Assembly: GCA_022508735.1 (NCBI GenBank)
Contig: JAFLUQ010000007.1
Span: 1-29,847, forward strand
Direction: 5' to 3'
DNA: 29,847 nucleotides
From: Oscillospiraceae bacterium
GTDB taxonomy: Bacteria > Bacillota > Clostridia > UMGS1883
Part shown: one piece after another, positions 7,062 through 14,886 of the stretch
How positions within the stretch are numbered: position 1 is the stretch's first letter
Layout of the letters: each line of letters begins with the position of its first letter
The notes under the pieces: model-generated
The model's database searches: none
The model's input: the letters and a program-made list of their open reading frames with translations, nothing else
What the model was told of the DNA's origin: nothing
Program-made: the position numbers and the translations under genes

Positions 7062-8762
7062 ATGAAATGGCTCGCCTCATACTTTAAGCCATACCGTGCA
7101 AGGATAGTGCTTGAGCTTATCATAAAAACCATTGCCACATTGATGGACCTGTGCATACCGTGGATACTGGGCCATATCATTGACGTTGTTATTCCCTCCA
7201 AGAGCGGGCCGTTCATCGCCATATGGGGCTTGCTCATGATAGTCTGCTCGGTAGTCTGCGTGGCAGGTAACATATCTGCCAATAGGCTGGCGGCAGGGAT
7301 AGCGCGCGATACGACCAGGAGCATCCGTCACGACCTGTTCGCTAAAACAATGTCACTTTCATCTGAAATGACCGATGCCTTTACAGCCTCATCGCTGGTT
7401 TCAAGAATCACAAATGACACCTATAACATCAATAACATGACCGGGCGGCTGCTTCGGCTCGGCATACGTGCGCCGATTCTGCTGCTTGGCGGCATGATCA
7501 TAACCCTGTCAATGGATGTGCCTTTAGCGCTGGTTTGGATAGCGGTGCTGCCGCTTGCCATCGGAATTTTTGTTCTTGTATCGATGCGCGGCATACCTCT
7601 GTTCACTCAGCTTCAGCATTCTGTTGACGAAATGGTTCAGGTTATACGCGAAAATATATCCGGCGTTAGAGTAATAAAGGCACTGTCAAAAACCGAGTAC
7701 GAAAAAGAGCGCTTCTCACGGATAAACAACCGGGTCTCGGCAGACGAGGAAAAGGCCAACGTGTCAATGGGGCTGACCAATCCTGCTATAAATATGCTTC
7801 TCAACATAGCGCTCTCCATAGTCATATTTGTCGGCGCCTACAGAGTGGACAGCGGCCGCACCGGCGTTGGCACAATAGTGGCGTTTGCATCATATTTCAC
7901 TGTTATACTGAATGCGATCATGGGTATAACAAGAATATTCGTCACTATTTCCAGGGCGGCGGCCTCGTCAAAAAGAATAGGAGAGGTGCTGCTCTCTGAA
8001 AACGGTCTTAAGCGGCAAAGCACCGAAGGCACAGACGGCTCTTTCATCAGGTTCAGCAACGTGAGCTTTTCATACAACAAGAACAAAAATAACCTGACCG
8101 GCATAAGCTTCAGCCTTGATAAGGGTAAATCGCTGGGTATTATCGGCGCTACAGGTTCAGGCAAGACCACGCTCATAAACCTGCTCATGCGCTTTTATGA
8201 CGCGGACGACGGCCAAATCTTCATAGACGGAAGAGACATCAGATCTTATGAAAATAATGAACTCAGAAAGAAATTCGGCGTCGTCTTTCAAAACGACATT
8301 CTCTTTGCCGACAGCGTGAGAAACAACGTTGATTTTGGCCGTGCTCTGCCGGAAGAGGACATTATCAAGGCTCTGAAATGCGCTCAGGCCTATGACTTTG
8401 TGAATCAGCTTGAAGCCGGGATAGACACTGTTCTCAATCCCAAGGGCAACGACCTTTCAGGCGGGCAGAAGCAGCGGCTGCTGATAGCGCGGGCTCTTGC
8501 GGCCGGGCCGGAAATACTGGTGCTCGACGATTCCTCATCGGCTTTGGATTATAAAACCGACGCCGCCCTGCGCGAAGCTCTGCGTGCCGAATATTCCGAC
8601 TCAACAGTCATAATAATCGCCCAGCGCATAAGCTCAGTCAAAGACCTCGATAGCATCATTTTCATCGACAACGGCAAAATCGATGGCATGGGCCGCCACG
8701 AGACCCTGATGGAAAGCTGCCAAATTTACCGCGAGACGGCTGAATTACAGATGGGGGCATAA
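7062..8762 (+). CDS. ABC exporter half-transporter, degenerate-site subunit (TM287/BmrC type)
   Basis: A 566-aa half-transporter with a six-helix type IV exporter membrane domain (residues about 15-310) and a C-terminal nucleotide-binding domain. Walker A GATGSGKTT is at 362-370, the Q-loop is VVFQND, and the signature is a canonical LSGGQ at 465-469. Walker B is VLDDSS: Asp490 replaces the catalytic Glu. The H-loop reads IAQRIS, with Gln521 in place of His. This combination is known from the degenerate half of heterodimeric exporters such as TM287/288 and BmrCD, where the inactive site holds ATP and regulates access. Its partner follows 80 bases downstream. The substrate is unknown; families of this kind export drugs, lipids or peptides. 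Confidence 0.92.
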   Translation: MKWLASYFKPYRARIVLELIIKTIATLMDLCIPWILGHIIDVVIPSKSGPFIAIWGLLMIVCSVVCVAGNISANRLAAGIARDTTRSIRHDLFAKTMSLSSEMTDAFTASSLVSRITNDTYNINNMTGRLLRLGIRAPILLLGGMIITLSMDVPLALVWIAVLPLAIGIFVLVSMRGIPLFTQLQHSVDEMVQVIRENISGVRVIKALSKTEYEKERFSRINNRVSADEEKANVSMGLTNPAINMLLNIALSIVIFVGAYRVDSGRTGVGTIVAFASYFTVILNAIMGITRIFVTISRAAASSKRIGEVLLSENGLKRQSTEGTDGSFIRFSNVSFSYNKNKNNLTGISFSLDKGKSLGIIGATGSGKTTLINLLMRFYDADDGQIFIDGRDIRSYENNELRKKFGVVFQNDILFADSVRNNVDFGRALPEEDIIKALKCAQAYDFVNQLEAGIDTVLNPKGNDLSGGQKQRLLIARALAAGPEILVLDDSSSALDYKTDAALREALRAEYSDSTVIIIAQRISSVKDLDSIIFIDNGKIDGMGRHETLMESCQIYRETAELQMGA

Positions 8763-8788
8763 GAACTCGCTTTAAAACAGGGCTTTTA

Positions 8789-8824
8789 GCCCTTGAACGA
8801 TCTGCGCGATTTTTTACGGCCCCA
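8789..8824 (+). repeat. Dispersed intergenic repeat, copy C
   Basis: A 36-base element, AGCCCTTGAACGATCTGCG through ACGGCCCC, in the 80-base gap between the two ABC exporter genes, ending about 6 bases before the AGGAGGG of the second gene. It is preceded by CTTTAAAACAGGGCTTTT, which forms a perfect 6-bp hairpin AGGGCT/AGCCCT across the left border of the element. Confidence 0.75.
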
Positions 8825-8842
8825 AATAAAGGAGGGCGGCAA

Positions 8843-10606
8843 ATGCCTCTAAGCGACAAAACCGAAAAGCCAAAGGATATAAAATACGTATTAAAGCGGC
8901 TGTGGGGCTATCTCATGGAGTATAAGCTGTGGCTCTTGGCCGCCCTGCTTCTGACCGGAGCCGGAAATATTTTCTCACTCATAGGGCCGAGCCTGTCGGG
9001 CGCCGCTGTCGATGCTATACGCCCCGGCGGCGGCACTGACTTCCGTGCGGTGGGAAAATACGTTATCCTAATGATAATACTATATATACTCTCGTCGGTG
9101 TTCTCATACCTATTGTCGGTGCTGATGATACATATAGGCCGAAAAATAACCTTCGCCATGAGGCGCGACGCCTTCAACGCCCTGGCCTCGCTGCCTGTCA
9201 GTTACTTTGACCGGAGCTACGCCGGCAACATCATCAGCAAGCTCTCTTACGATATAGATACGGTAAACACCTCTCTTTCTTCAGATCTGGTGCAGATATT
9301 TGCCAGCGCCATAACCATTGTTGGTGCCTTTGTAATGATGATAAATATCTCCCCTATTTTGGTGACGATATTTATCGTTACGATACCGCTGTCGGTCATG
9401 GTGACGAGCTATATCGCAAAAAAGGTGCATCCGCTGTTTAAGAAGCGCAGCGCAGCGCTGGGCGAGCTGAACGGCTACGCCGAAGAAATGATCACCGGGC
9501 AAAAAACCATTCGCGCCTACTCAAGTGAGGCCGAGATAATCCGCCGCTTTGACGAGAAGAACGAAGAGGCCTGCCGCTGCTTCTATAACGCGGAATACTA
9601 CGGCAGTATGTCGGGCCCGTCAATGAACTTTGTAAACAATCTTTCTCTTTCCCTCGTGAGCATTTTCGGTGCGGTAATGTATTTATTTGGCAATATAAGC
9701 ATAGGAAAGATCTCGTCCTTTGTGCTGTATTCCCGGAAATTTGCCGGGCCGATAAACGAATTCGCAAATATCATAAACGAGCTGCAATCCTCCTGTGCCG
9801 CGGCGGAGAGGGTATTCAGGCTGATAGACGAGGAAAGTGAAGCCGCCCGTGACCGTGTCAGTGAGAGCGCTGAAATAAACCATACTGACGTCAGAGTGAA
9901 AAATGTCAGGTTCAGCTATGTAAAGGGCAGGCCCGTCATCCACGATTTGAGCCTCAGCGTTAAGGAAGGCGCACTTATAGCTATAACCGGCCCCACCGGA
10001 GCCGGAAAAACCACGCTGATAAATTTGCTCATGCGCTTTTATGACCCCGACAGCGGGAGCATTGAGATCGACGGCGTGAATATCAACTCGATCAGCCGCG
10101 ATGAGCTGCGCAAGCTGTATGCCATGGTGCTGCAGGAAACATGGCTGTTCAACGGCACTGTGTTTGAGAACATAGCCTATGCGAGGCCCGGAGCCTCAAT
10201 GGACGAAGTAGTTCAGGCCGCAAAGGCCGCAAGGATCCATGAATTTATTGAGCGGCTTCCGGATGGGTATAACACGGTTCTCAGCGAGAACGGCATAAAT
10301 ATTTCAAAGGGCCAGAAGCAGCTACTGACAATAGCCCGGGCCATGCTGCACAATGCGAGGATGCTCATCCTTGACGAGGCCACCTCCAATGTGGACACGC
10401 GCACCGAGAAACAGATCTCCACCGCCATGCGCGAGCTTATGAAAGACAAGACCTGCTTTGTTATTGCTCACCGGCTTTCAACAATACAAAATGCCGATGT
10501 CATTCTGGTCGTTAACGATGGCGACATAATTGAAATGGGCACTCATGACGAGCTTATGAGCAGGCAGGGTACGTATTTCAATATGTATATGTCGCAGTAT
10601 AAATAA
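8843..10606 (+). CDS. ABC exporter half-transporter, catalytic-site subunit (TM288/BmrD type)
   Basis: A 587-aa half-transporter with six membrane helices (residues about 30-330) and a nucleotide-binding domain. Walker A GPTGAGKTT is at 383-391, the Q-loop is VLQETWLF, and Walker B LILDEATS has the catalytic Glu512. The H-loop is IAHRLS with His543. The signature is ISKGQ (487-491) in place of LSGGQ. This altered signature would face the degenerate Walker A/B of the upstream subunit, while the intact residues here would pair with its LSGGQ, giving one active and one inactive site. AGGAGGG precedes the ATG. The two genes form an operon and surely one heterodimer. Confidence 0.93.
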   Translation: MPLSDKTEKPKDIKYVLKRLWGYLMEYKLWLLAALLLTGAGNIFSLIGPSLSGAAVDAIRPGGGTDFRAVGKYVILMIILYILSSVFSYLLSVLMIHIGRKITFAMRRDAFNALASLPVSYFDRSYAGNIISKLSYDIDTVNTSLSSDLVQIFASAITIVGAFVMMINISPILVTIFIVTIPLSVMVTSYIAKKVHPLFKKRSAALGELNGYAEEMITGQKTIRAYSSEAEIIRRFDEKNEEACRCFYNAEYYGSMSGPSMNFVNNLSLSLVSIFGAVMYLFGNISIGKISSFVLYSRKFAGPINEFANIINELQSSCAAAERVFRLIDEESEAARDRVSESAEINHTDVRVKNVRFSYVKGRPVIHDLSLSVKEGALIAITGPTGAGKTTLINLLMRFYDPDSGSIEIDGVNINSISRDELRKLYAMVLQETWLFNGTVFENIAYARPGASMDEVVQAAKAARIHEFIERLPDGYNTVLSENGINISKGQKQLLTIARAMLHNARMLILDEATSNVDTRTEKQISTAMRELMKDKTCFVIAHRLSTIQNADVILVVNDGDIIEMGTHDELMSRQGTYFNMYMSQYK

Positions 10607-10619
10607 GAAGCTATGTGGC

Positions 10620-10655
10620 ATGCCTCCAAAAGCGTTTGGCCTTTGGGGGCATTTT
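10620..10655 (+). terminator. Rho-independent terminator after the ABC exporter genes
   Basis: ATGCCTCCAAA (10620-10630) pairs with TTTGGGGGCAT (10642-10652), with one G-U pair and an 11-base loop, followed by TTTTA. It lies 13 bases after the exporter stop codon. Confidence 0.75.
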
Positions 10656-10677
10656 ACTAATTTGTACATCGGAAAAA

Positions 10678-10727
10678 TTTGTTATTTCTAACAAAAAATA
10701 TCCATTATATTTGTTATTTAGAACATT
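10678..10727 (+). promoter_or_regulatory. Tandem operator-like palindromes before the glycerate operon
   Basis: TTTGTTATTTCTAACAAA (10678-10695) is a perfect inverted repeat with 7-bp arms and a 4-base centre. A degenerate second copy, TTTGTTATTTAGAACATT, lies at 10710-10727, so the sites start 32 bases apart, about three helical turns. The second site touches the -35 box. No regulator gene is adjacent. Confidence 0.55.
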
Positions 10728-10754
10728 GCGCAAAATTTGTCGATGTGTTAAAAT
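10726..10754 (+). promoter_or_regulatory. Sigma-A type promoter of the glycerate operon
   Basis: TTGCGC (10726-10731), 17-base spacer, TAAAAT (10749-10754), about 60 bases before the kinase start. The weak hexamers overlapping the palindrome suggest a regulated promoter. Confidence 0.5.
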
Positions 10755-10815
10755 ATAAATAGAGGGACGAAATAATAATCATATATTAAAAAAACAAATT
10801 ATGAAAGGGATGGAA

Positions 10816-11961
10816 ATGAAAATGAAAGCAGTAATAGCTATCGACTCGCTCAAAGGCAGTTTGACATCAATGGAGGCGGGTGCGGCCATAGCCGAAGGAA
10901 TACGGAAGGCTTACCCCGACGCGGAGACCGTGGTGCGGCCTCTTGCCGACGGCGGCGAGGGGACAGTTGACGCCCTTGTTGCCGGTATGGGGGGGAGATT
11001 TCAGGAGGTAACCGTGAGAGACCCCCTCGGAAGGCCTGTAAAGGCGAAATACGGCATAATAGAAAGCACAAAAACAGCAATAATGGAAATGTCGGCGGCA
11101 GCGGGGATCACTCTTGTTTCGGACAGTGAGCGAAATCCCCTTAACACCACCACCTACGGCGTTGGCGAAATGATCAAAGACGCTATTACGAGCGGCTGCC
11201 GTGAATTTATAATCGGTATCGGCGGCAGCGCCACAAACGACGGCGGCATCGGTATGCTTCAGGCACTTGGCTACGGTTTCCTTGATAAAGACGGCAATCA
11301 GGTTCCCTTTGGGGCAAAGGGGCTTAAAGAGCTCTGCTCTATCACAGATGCAAATGTCACTGCCGAGCTTAAGGAATGTCGTTTCCACATCGCCTGCGAC
11401 GTGACAAATCCGCTGTGCGGCGCAAAGGGCTGCAGCGCGGTTTACGGCCCTCAGAAGGGCGCTACCGCCTCGATGATCTTAGACATGGACGGCTGGCTCG
11501 CGGATTACGCCGCGCTCACACAAAAAGTAAATCCGGCTGCCGATGCTGAGTATCCCGGCACAGGCGCCGCCGGAGGTATCGGTTTTGCGTTTCTTTCCTA
11601 TACAAATGCGGCCCTCGTTCCGGGCATTGACCTGATACTTGGCGAGACCCGCCTTGAGGACTACATAAAGGACGCGGATGTGGTAATAACCGGCGAGGGT
11701 AGGCTCGATTTCCAAACAGCTATGGGCAAAGCCCCCTCCGGAGTGGCGAAGCTGGCCAAGAAATATGATATTCCTGTCATTGCCTTTGCCGGAAGCGTCA
11801 CGAAGGACGCTATAGAGTGCAATCATAACGGCATAGACGCGTTCTTCCCCATACTCAGAAGGATATGCACCCTTGACGAGGCCATGGACGCGGCTAATGC
11901 AAAAGCGAATATGACCGACACAGTTGAACAGGTGTTCCGCATAATGAAGGCATGGAGGTAA
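10816..11961 (+). CDS. Glycerate kinase (GlxK/GarK family)
   Basis: An approximately 381-aa cytoplasmic kinase that phosphorylates D-glycerate with ATP, usually to 2-phosphoglycerate in this family, feeding glycolysis. Family blocks are intact: AIDSLKGSLTS at the N terminus, PLADGGEGTVDAL, GIGGSATNDGGIGM (nucleotide loop), NPLCGAKGCSAVYGPQKGA, TGAAGGIGFAF and ITGEGRLDFQTAMGKAPSGVA. Four in-frame ATGs cluster at 10801, 10810, 10816 and 10822. I favour 10816, since AAAGGG lies 6 bases upstream, but 10822 is possible. The permease gene follows after 4 bases, so uptake and phosphorylation are coupled. Confidence 0.93.
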   Translation: MKMKAVIAIDSLKGSLTSMEAGAAIAEGIRKAYPDAETVVRPLADGGEGTVDALVAGMGGRFQEVTVRDPLGRPVKAKYGIIESTKTAIMEMSAAAGITLVSDSERNPLNTTTYGVGEMIKDAITSGCREFIIGIGGSATNDGGIGMLQALGYGFLDKDGNQVPFGAKGLKELCSITDANVTAELKECRFHIACDVTNPLCGAKGCSAVYGPQKGATASMILDMDGWLADYAALTQKVNPAADAEYPGTGAAGGIGFAFLSYTNAALVPGIDLILGETRLEDYIKDADVVITGEGRLDFQTAMGKAPSGVAKLAKKYDIPVIAFAGSVTKDAIECNHNGIDAFFPILRRICTLDEAMDAANAKANMTDTVEQVFRIMKAWR

Positions 11962-11965
11962 AGCT

Positions 11966-13225
11966 ATGACATCGTTCTCAACCATAGGCGCACTCATTGG
12001 CCTGGCGCTTGCTATATTTCTTATAATAAAGAAGGTTCAGCCCGCCTACAGCCTTATAATTGGCGCACTCATCGGCGGCATTATCGGCGGCGGCGGACTT
12101 GAAGGAACGGTTTCGACAATGGTCGCCGGTTCACAAAGCATGATCTCATCGGTTCTGCGCATTATGACCTCGGGTATTCTGGCCGGCATACTTATAAAAA
12201 CAGGCTCTGCCGAAAAAATTTCAGAGGTGATAGTGGCAAAGCTCGGGCAGAAGCGCGCTCTTGCGGCAATATCGATCGCCACAATGATAATCTGCGCCGT
12301 TGGAGTATTTGTTGACATCTCAGTTATTACCGTGGCTCCCATTGCCCTTGCCATCGGCCAGAAGGCCGGCTATAACAAGGGCTCGGTGCTCATAGCCATG
12401 ATCGGCGGCGGCAAGGCCGGAAACATAGTTTCACCTAACCCCAATACCATCGCGGTTTCAGAATCGTTCAATGTTGACCTCACATCACTCATGATGAAGA
12501 ACATCGTGCCCGCGATTTTCGCCCTCGCGGTAACAATAGTTGTCGCAACACTCCTCTCGAAAAAGGCCGGCGCTGCCATAACCGATAGAGACATAGAAAA
12601 GAGCGAGAACAAAGACCTGCCTAATATATGGGCGGCTATATGCGGCCCGGCGGTTGTAATTGTCCTTCTCGCCTTAAGACCGCTGTTTAATATCGCGGTC
12701 GACCCGCTCATCGCTCTGCCCGCAGGCGGAATAATCTGCGCAATTGTGACCGGCCGGGCGAAGTCGCTTGTTGACTACTCAAGCTTTGGTCTCAGCAAGG
12801 TCATCGGAGTCAGTGTGCTTCTCATAGGCACAGGCACTATTGCCGGAATAATCAAGGCCTCTGCCCTGCAGACGGATATAATAAACCTGCTTAATATGTT
12901 CAGCCTGCCCGCGTTCATACTGGCTCCCGTTTCGGGCATACTTATGGCCGGTGCCACGGCCTCCACAACGGCCGGCGCTACTATCGCAGCCCAAACCTTC
13001 TCGGACCCGCTTATTTCAGCCGGAGTTCCGGCTGTCGCTGCCGGCGCCATGATACACGCCGGTGCCACAGTGGTTGACTCCCTTCCCCACGGCTCCTTCT
13101 TCCATGCTACGGGTGGCTCTGTAAACATGAGTATAGGCGAGCGCATGAAGCTTATTCCCTATGAAGCCTGCATAGGCCTCACAAGCACAATTGTTTCAAT
13201 CATTGTTTACCTCATTGCGGGCTGA
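11966..13225 (+). CDS. GntP-family permease, probably for glycerate
   Basis: A 419-aa polytopic membrane protein of the gluconate:H+ symporter (GntP) family, with about 12 hydrophobic segments. Recognisable stretches are KVQPAYSLIIGALIGGIIGG near the N terminus, MIGGGKAGNIVSPNPNTIA and the late HAGATVVDSLPHGSFFH block. GntP members move gluconate and related hydroxy acids. The gene overlaps the context of the kinase completely: 4 bases downstream, with its GGAGG inside the kinase 3' end. D-glycerate is therefore the likeliest substrate, by inference from the pairing. Confidence 0.9.
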   Translation: MTSFSTIGALIGLALAIFLIIKKVQPAYSLIIGALIGGIIGGGGLEGTVSTMVAGSQSMISSVLRIMTSGILAGILIKTGSAEKISEVIVAKLGQKRALAAISIATMIICAVGVFVDISVITVAPIALAIGQKAGYNKGSVLIAMIGGGKAGNIVSPNPNTIAVSESFNVDLTSLMMKNIVPAIFALAVTIVVATLLSKKAGAAITDRDIEKSENKDLPNIWAAICGPAVVIVLLALRPLFNIAVDPLIALPAGGIICAIVTGRAKSLVDYSSFGLSKVIGVSVLLIGTGTIAGIIKASALQTDIINLLNMFSLPAFILAPVSGILMAGATASTTAGATIAAQTFSDPLISAGVPAVAAGAMIHAGATVVDSLPHGSFFHATGGSVNMSIGERMKLIPYEACIGLTSTIVSIIVYLIAG

Positions 13226-13245
13226 TACTAAACTTATAAATACAA

Positions 13246-13280
13246 ATAATGGGCCGGGCGGTATTCGTTCGGCCCATTAT
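13246..13280 (+). terminator. Terminator-like palindrome after the permease
   Basis: A perfect 11-bp stem, ATAATGGGCCG (13246-13256) with CGGCCCATTAT (13270-13280), has a 13-base loop. The 3' flank is ATAATG rather than a T run, so termination strength is uncertain. Confidence 0.6.
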
Positions 13281-13319
13281 ATAATGTCCGCAATAAAATA
13301 TATTATTAATTTAAAAATA

Positions 13320-13382
13320 GGTATAGCCATAATTACAAATTTATGATATAATAACCCTATAAATCGAAGATTTATATAGTTG
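13320..13382 (+). promoter_or_regulatory. Promoter-hairpin module before the 240-aa membrane protein gene
   Basis: It reads GGTATAGCC, then extended -10 TGATATAAT (TATAAT at 13347-13352), AACCCTATAAA and a hairpin AAATC-GAA-GATTT extended by TATATAG. It aligns base for base with the module on the minus strand upstream of the HD gene at 6863-6993; every difference is a transition. The stem change (ACC/GGT to ATC/GAT) preserves pairing. Confidence 0.7.
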
Positions 13383-13440
13383 CTATATAAAACAAAATTT
13401 TACGCTAAACAAAAGATCATATATCAAGGAGAAGAAGCTC

Positions 13441-14163
13441 ATGTCTAAACTCCGAAAACAATATGTCTTGCGGCTGATTTTTCGCTGCCTGATCTTTATT
13501 CTATGCACGCTGTTTTTTATATTCCGGCACGAAGAATTCAGGGTTCTGCACGGAATAAACTTTTTTAACGGATTTTCTGCCTTTCATCTGCTTTGGGTGA
13601 TCTGGGTCATTGATATGATATATCAGCTTGTTCCTGTTAAAAACCAAATTCCGCTCGGCTCACAAAAGCTTTTCAGGCAGAGATTCAGGCCAATAACAGA
13701 GAAGATCAACTATGCCGCCCTGCGCCGGTATGTGATCGACACAACAAAATCGGCCTATAAGGTGCTTTTGATATGGGGGGCTTTGTTGGCCGTTATCGGT
13801 GCCTTATATTTCACCGGCATACTTAATTATTCCGCCCTGTTTTTATTCAGCGCGGCATTTTACGTATGCGATTTGATATGTGTGCTTATCTGGTGCCCTT
13901 TCAGGCTTATTCTGCAAAACCGCTGCTGCACTACCTGCCGGATATTTAACTGGGATCACCTTATGATGTTTACTCCGATGATATTTATAAAGGGTTTTTA
14001 TTCAATTTCTCTGCTTGTCATGGCTTTCATAATATGGCTGATTTGGGAGCTGCACATAGCCTTGTATCCGGAAAGGTTTTGGGAACATTCTAACGGGGCG
14101 CTGCGCTGCAGCGAATGCACCGATAAGCTTTGCACTCAGTATTGCCAAAAGCTTCGCGGTTAA
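13441..14163 (+). CDS. Conserved membrane protein with Cys-rich ends, function unknown
   Basis: The 240-aa product has about five hydrophobic segments (residues about 11-28, 45-61, 101-121, 128-150 and 185-206). A cytosolic or peripheral loop RCCTTCRIFNWDHLMMF precedes the last helix. The C terminus carries CSECTDKLCTQYC after a soluble tail, so Cys pairs in both regions could bind a metal or an Fe-S cluster together. The start has AAGGAG 9 bases upstream. The only neighbours are unrelated operons, so it is probably monocistronic, driven by the module at 13320-13382. I recognise no named family. Confidence 0.75.
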   Translation: MSKLRKQYVLRLIFRCLIFILCTLFFIFRHEEFRVLHGINFFNGFSAFHLLWVIWVIDMIYQLVPVKNQIPLGSQKLFRQRFRPITEKINYAALRRYVIDTTKSAYKVLLIWGALLAVIGALYFTGILNYSALFLFSAAFYVCDLICVLIWCPFRLILQNRCCTTCRIFNWDHLMMFTPMIFIKGFYSISLLVMAFIIWLIWELHIALYPERFWEHSNGALRCSECTDKLCTQYCQKLRG

Positions 14164-14197
14164 ATATCAAATTATTAAATCATTGTTTTCAATGCAA

Positions 14198-14222
14198 AAC
14201 CGACGGCTTTAGGCCGTCGGTT
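14198..14222. terminator. Bidirectional terminator between convergent transcripts
   Basis: AACCGACGGC (14198-14207) pairs perfectly with GCCGTCGGTT (14213-14222) around a 5-base loop. On the minus strand the stem is followed by TTTTGC, and on the plus strand by CAATTTG. The minus-strand sortase stop codon (14211-14209) is in the loop, so the sortase message ends in this hairpin. Confidence 0.8.
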
Positions 14223-14886
14223 CAATTTGTTGGTATATATTTGTTCCGCTGTCATAAACAGCTCTGCACCGCACTGTGAAGCGAGTGCGCCCGCCATAGG
14301 TACAGGTGAATAGAGTCAAATCCCAAGGGCCGGATACCATCCGGTCGATTTCTGTGGGAGCAAGGACCTCTGTTTCAACAACGTTGTAAAGAAACCGGTT
14401 ATCATCTATATCTATGAATAATATCTCGTCGCCCACCTGAAGCTTATTAAGGCTGCCGAAATGGGAACGATAGTTATGCCCGGCAATGACCATATCGTTG
14501 AGATATGCTGTGCCGGAATAACGGCAGGGTGCGATTTTTGAATTGGAGGTGCTCCATTCAGCCATGATAGGGAGCCTTAACCCAATTACGGGAATTTCCA
14601 AAATACCAATGTATTTGCTGCGATCAAGAGTCAGCGAAGGCATATCCATTTCCGGATGAACAACATATTCCGGAACCTCATCCAACGCTATTTCTGCGTC
14701 GGAAGCGTTCCCATCCAGAGTGACAGCCTCGATCTCAGAAAGCACCTGCTGTGCCGCGCCCTCGGCACGGCTTTCATCCCAAAAGTTATATGCCGTTAGC
14801 AAAGCCGCCGCGATCACAAGAAGCAGCCCAACCGCCATTAAAAGGTTTCCGCGGCGTTTAGCAAGCAGCTTCATTGTCGTTTTCAT
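14209..14886 (-). CDS. Sortase (second sortase of the pilus locus; class uncertain)
   Basis: A 225-aa membrane-anchored transpeptidase with one N-terminal helix (residues about 14-33). The catalytic set is complete: His137 in VIAGHNYRSHFG, Cys195 in LTLFTCTYGG and Arg202 or Arg206 in RTRFTVRC. There is no C-terminal membrane segment and no DPF lid, unlike the class C enzyme two genes upstream. It may be the housekeeping or basal anchoring sortase that attaches the finished pilus to peptidoglycan, or it may be devoted to the LPQTG subunit. Its start overlaps the upstream pilin gene by 29 bases, and no clear Shine-Dalgarno is seen, implying translational coupling. ATG 14874 is an alternative start. 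Confidence 0.88.
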   Translation of the reverse strand: MKTTMKLLAKRRGNLLMAVGLLLVIAAALLTAYNFWDESRAEGAAQQVLSEIEAVTLDGNASDAEIALDEVPEYVVHPEMDMPSLTLDRSKYIGILEIPVIGLRLPIMAEWSTSNSKIAPCRYSGTAYLNDMVIAGHNYRSHFGSLNKLQVGDEILFIDIDDNRFLYNVVETEVLAPTEIDRMVSGPWDLTLFTCTYGGRTRFTVRCRAVYDSGTNIYQQIEPTA

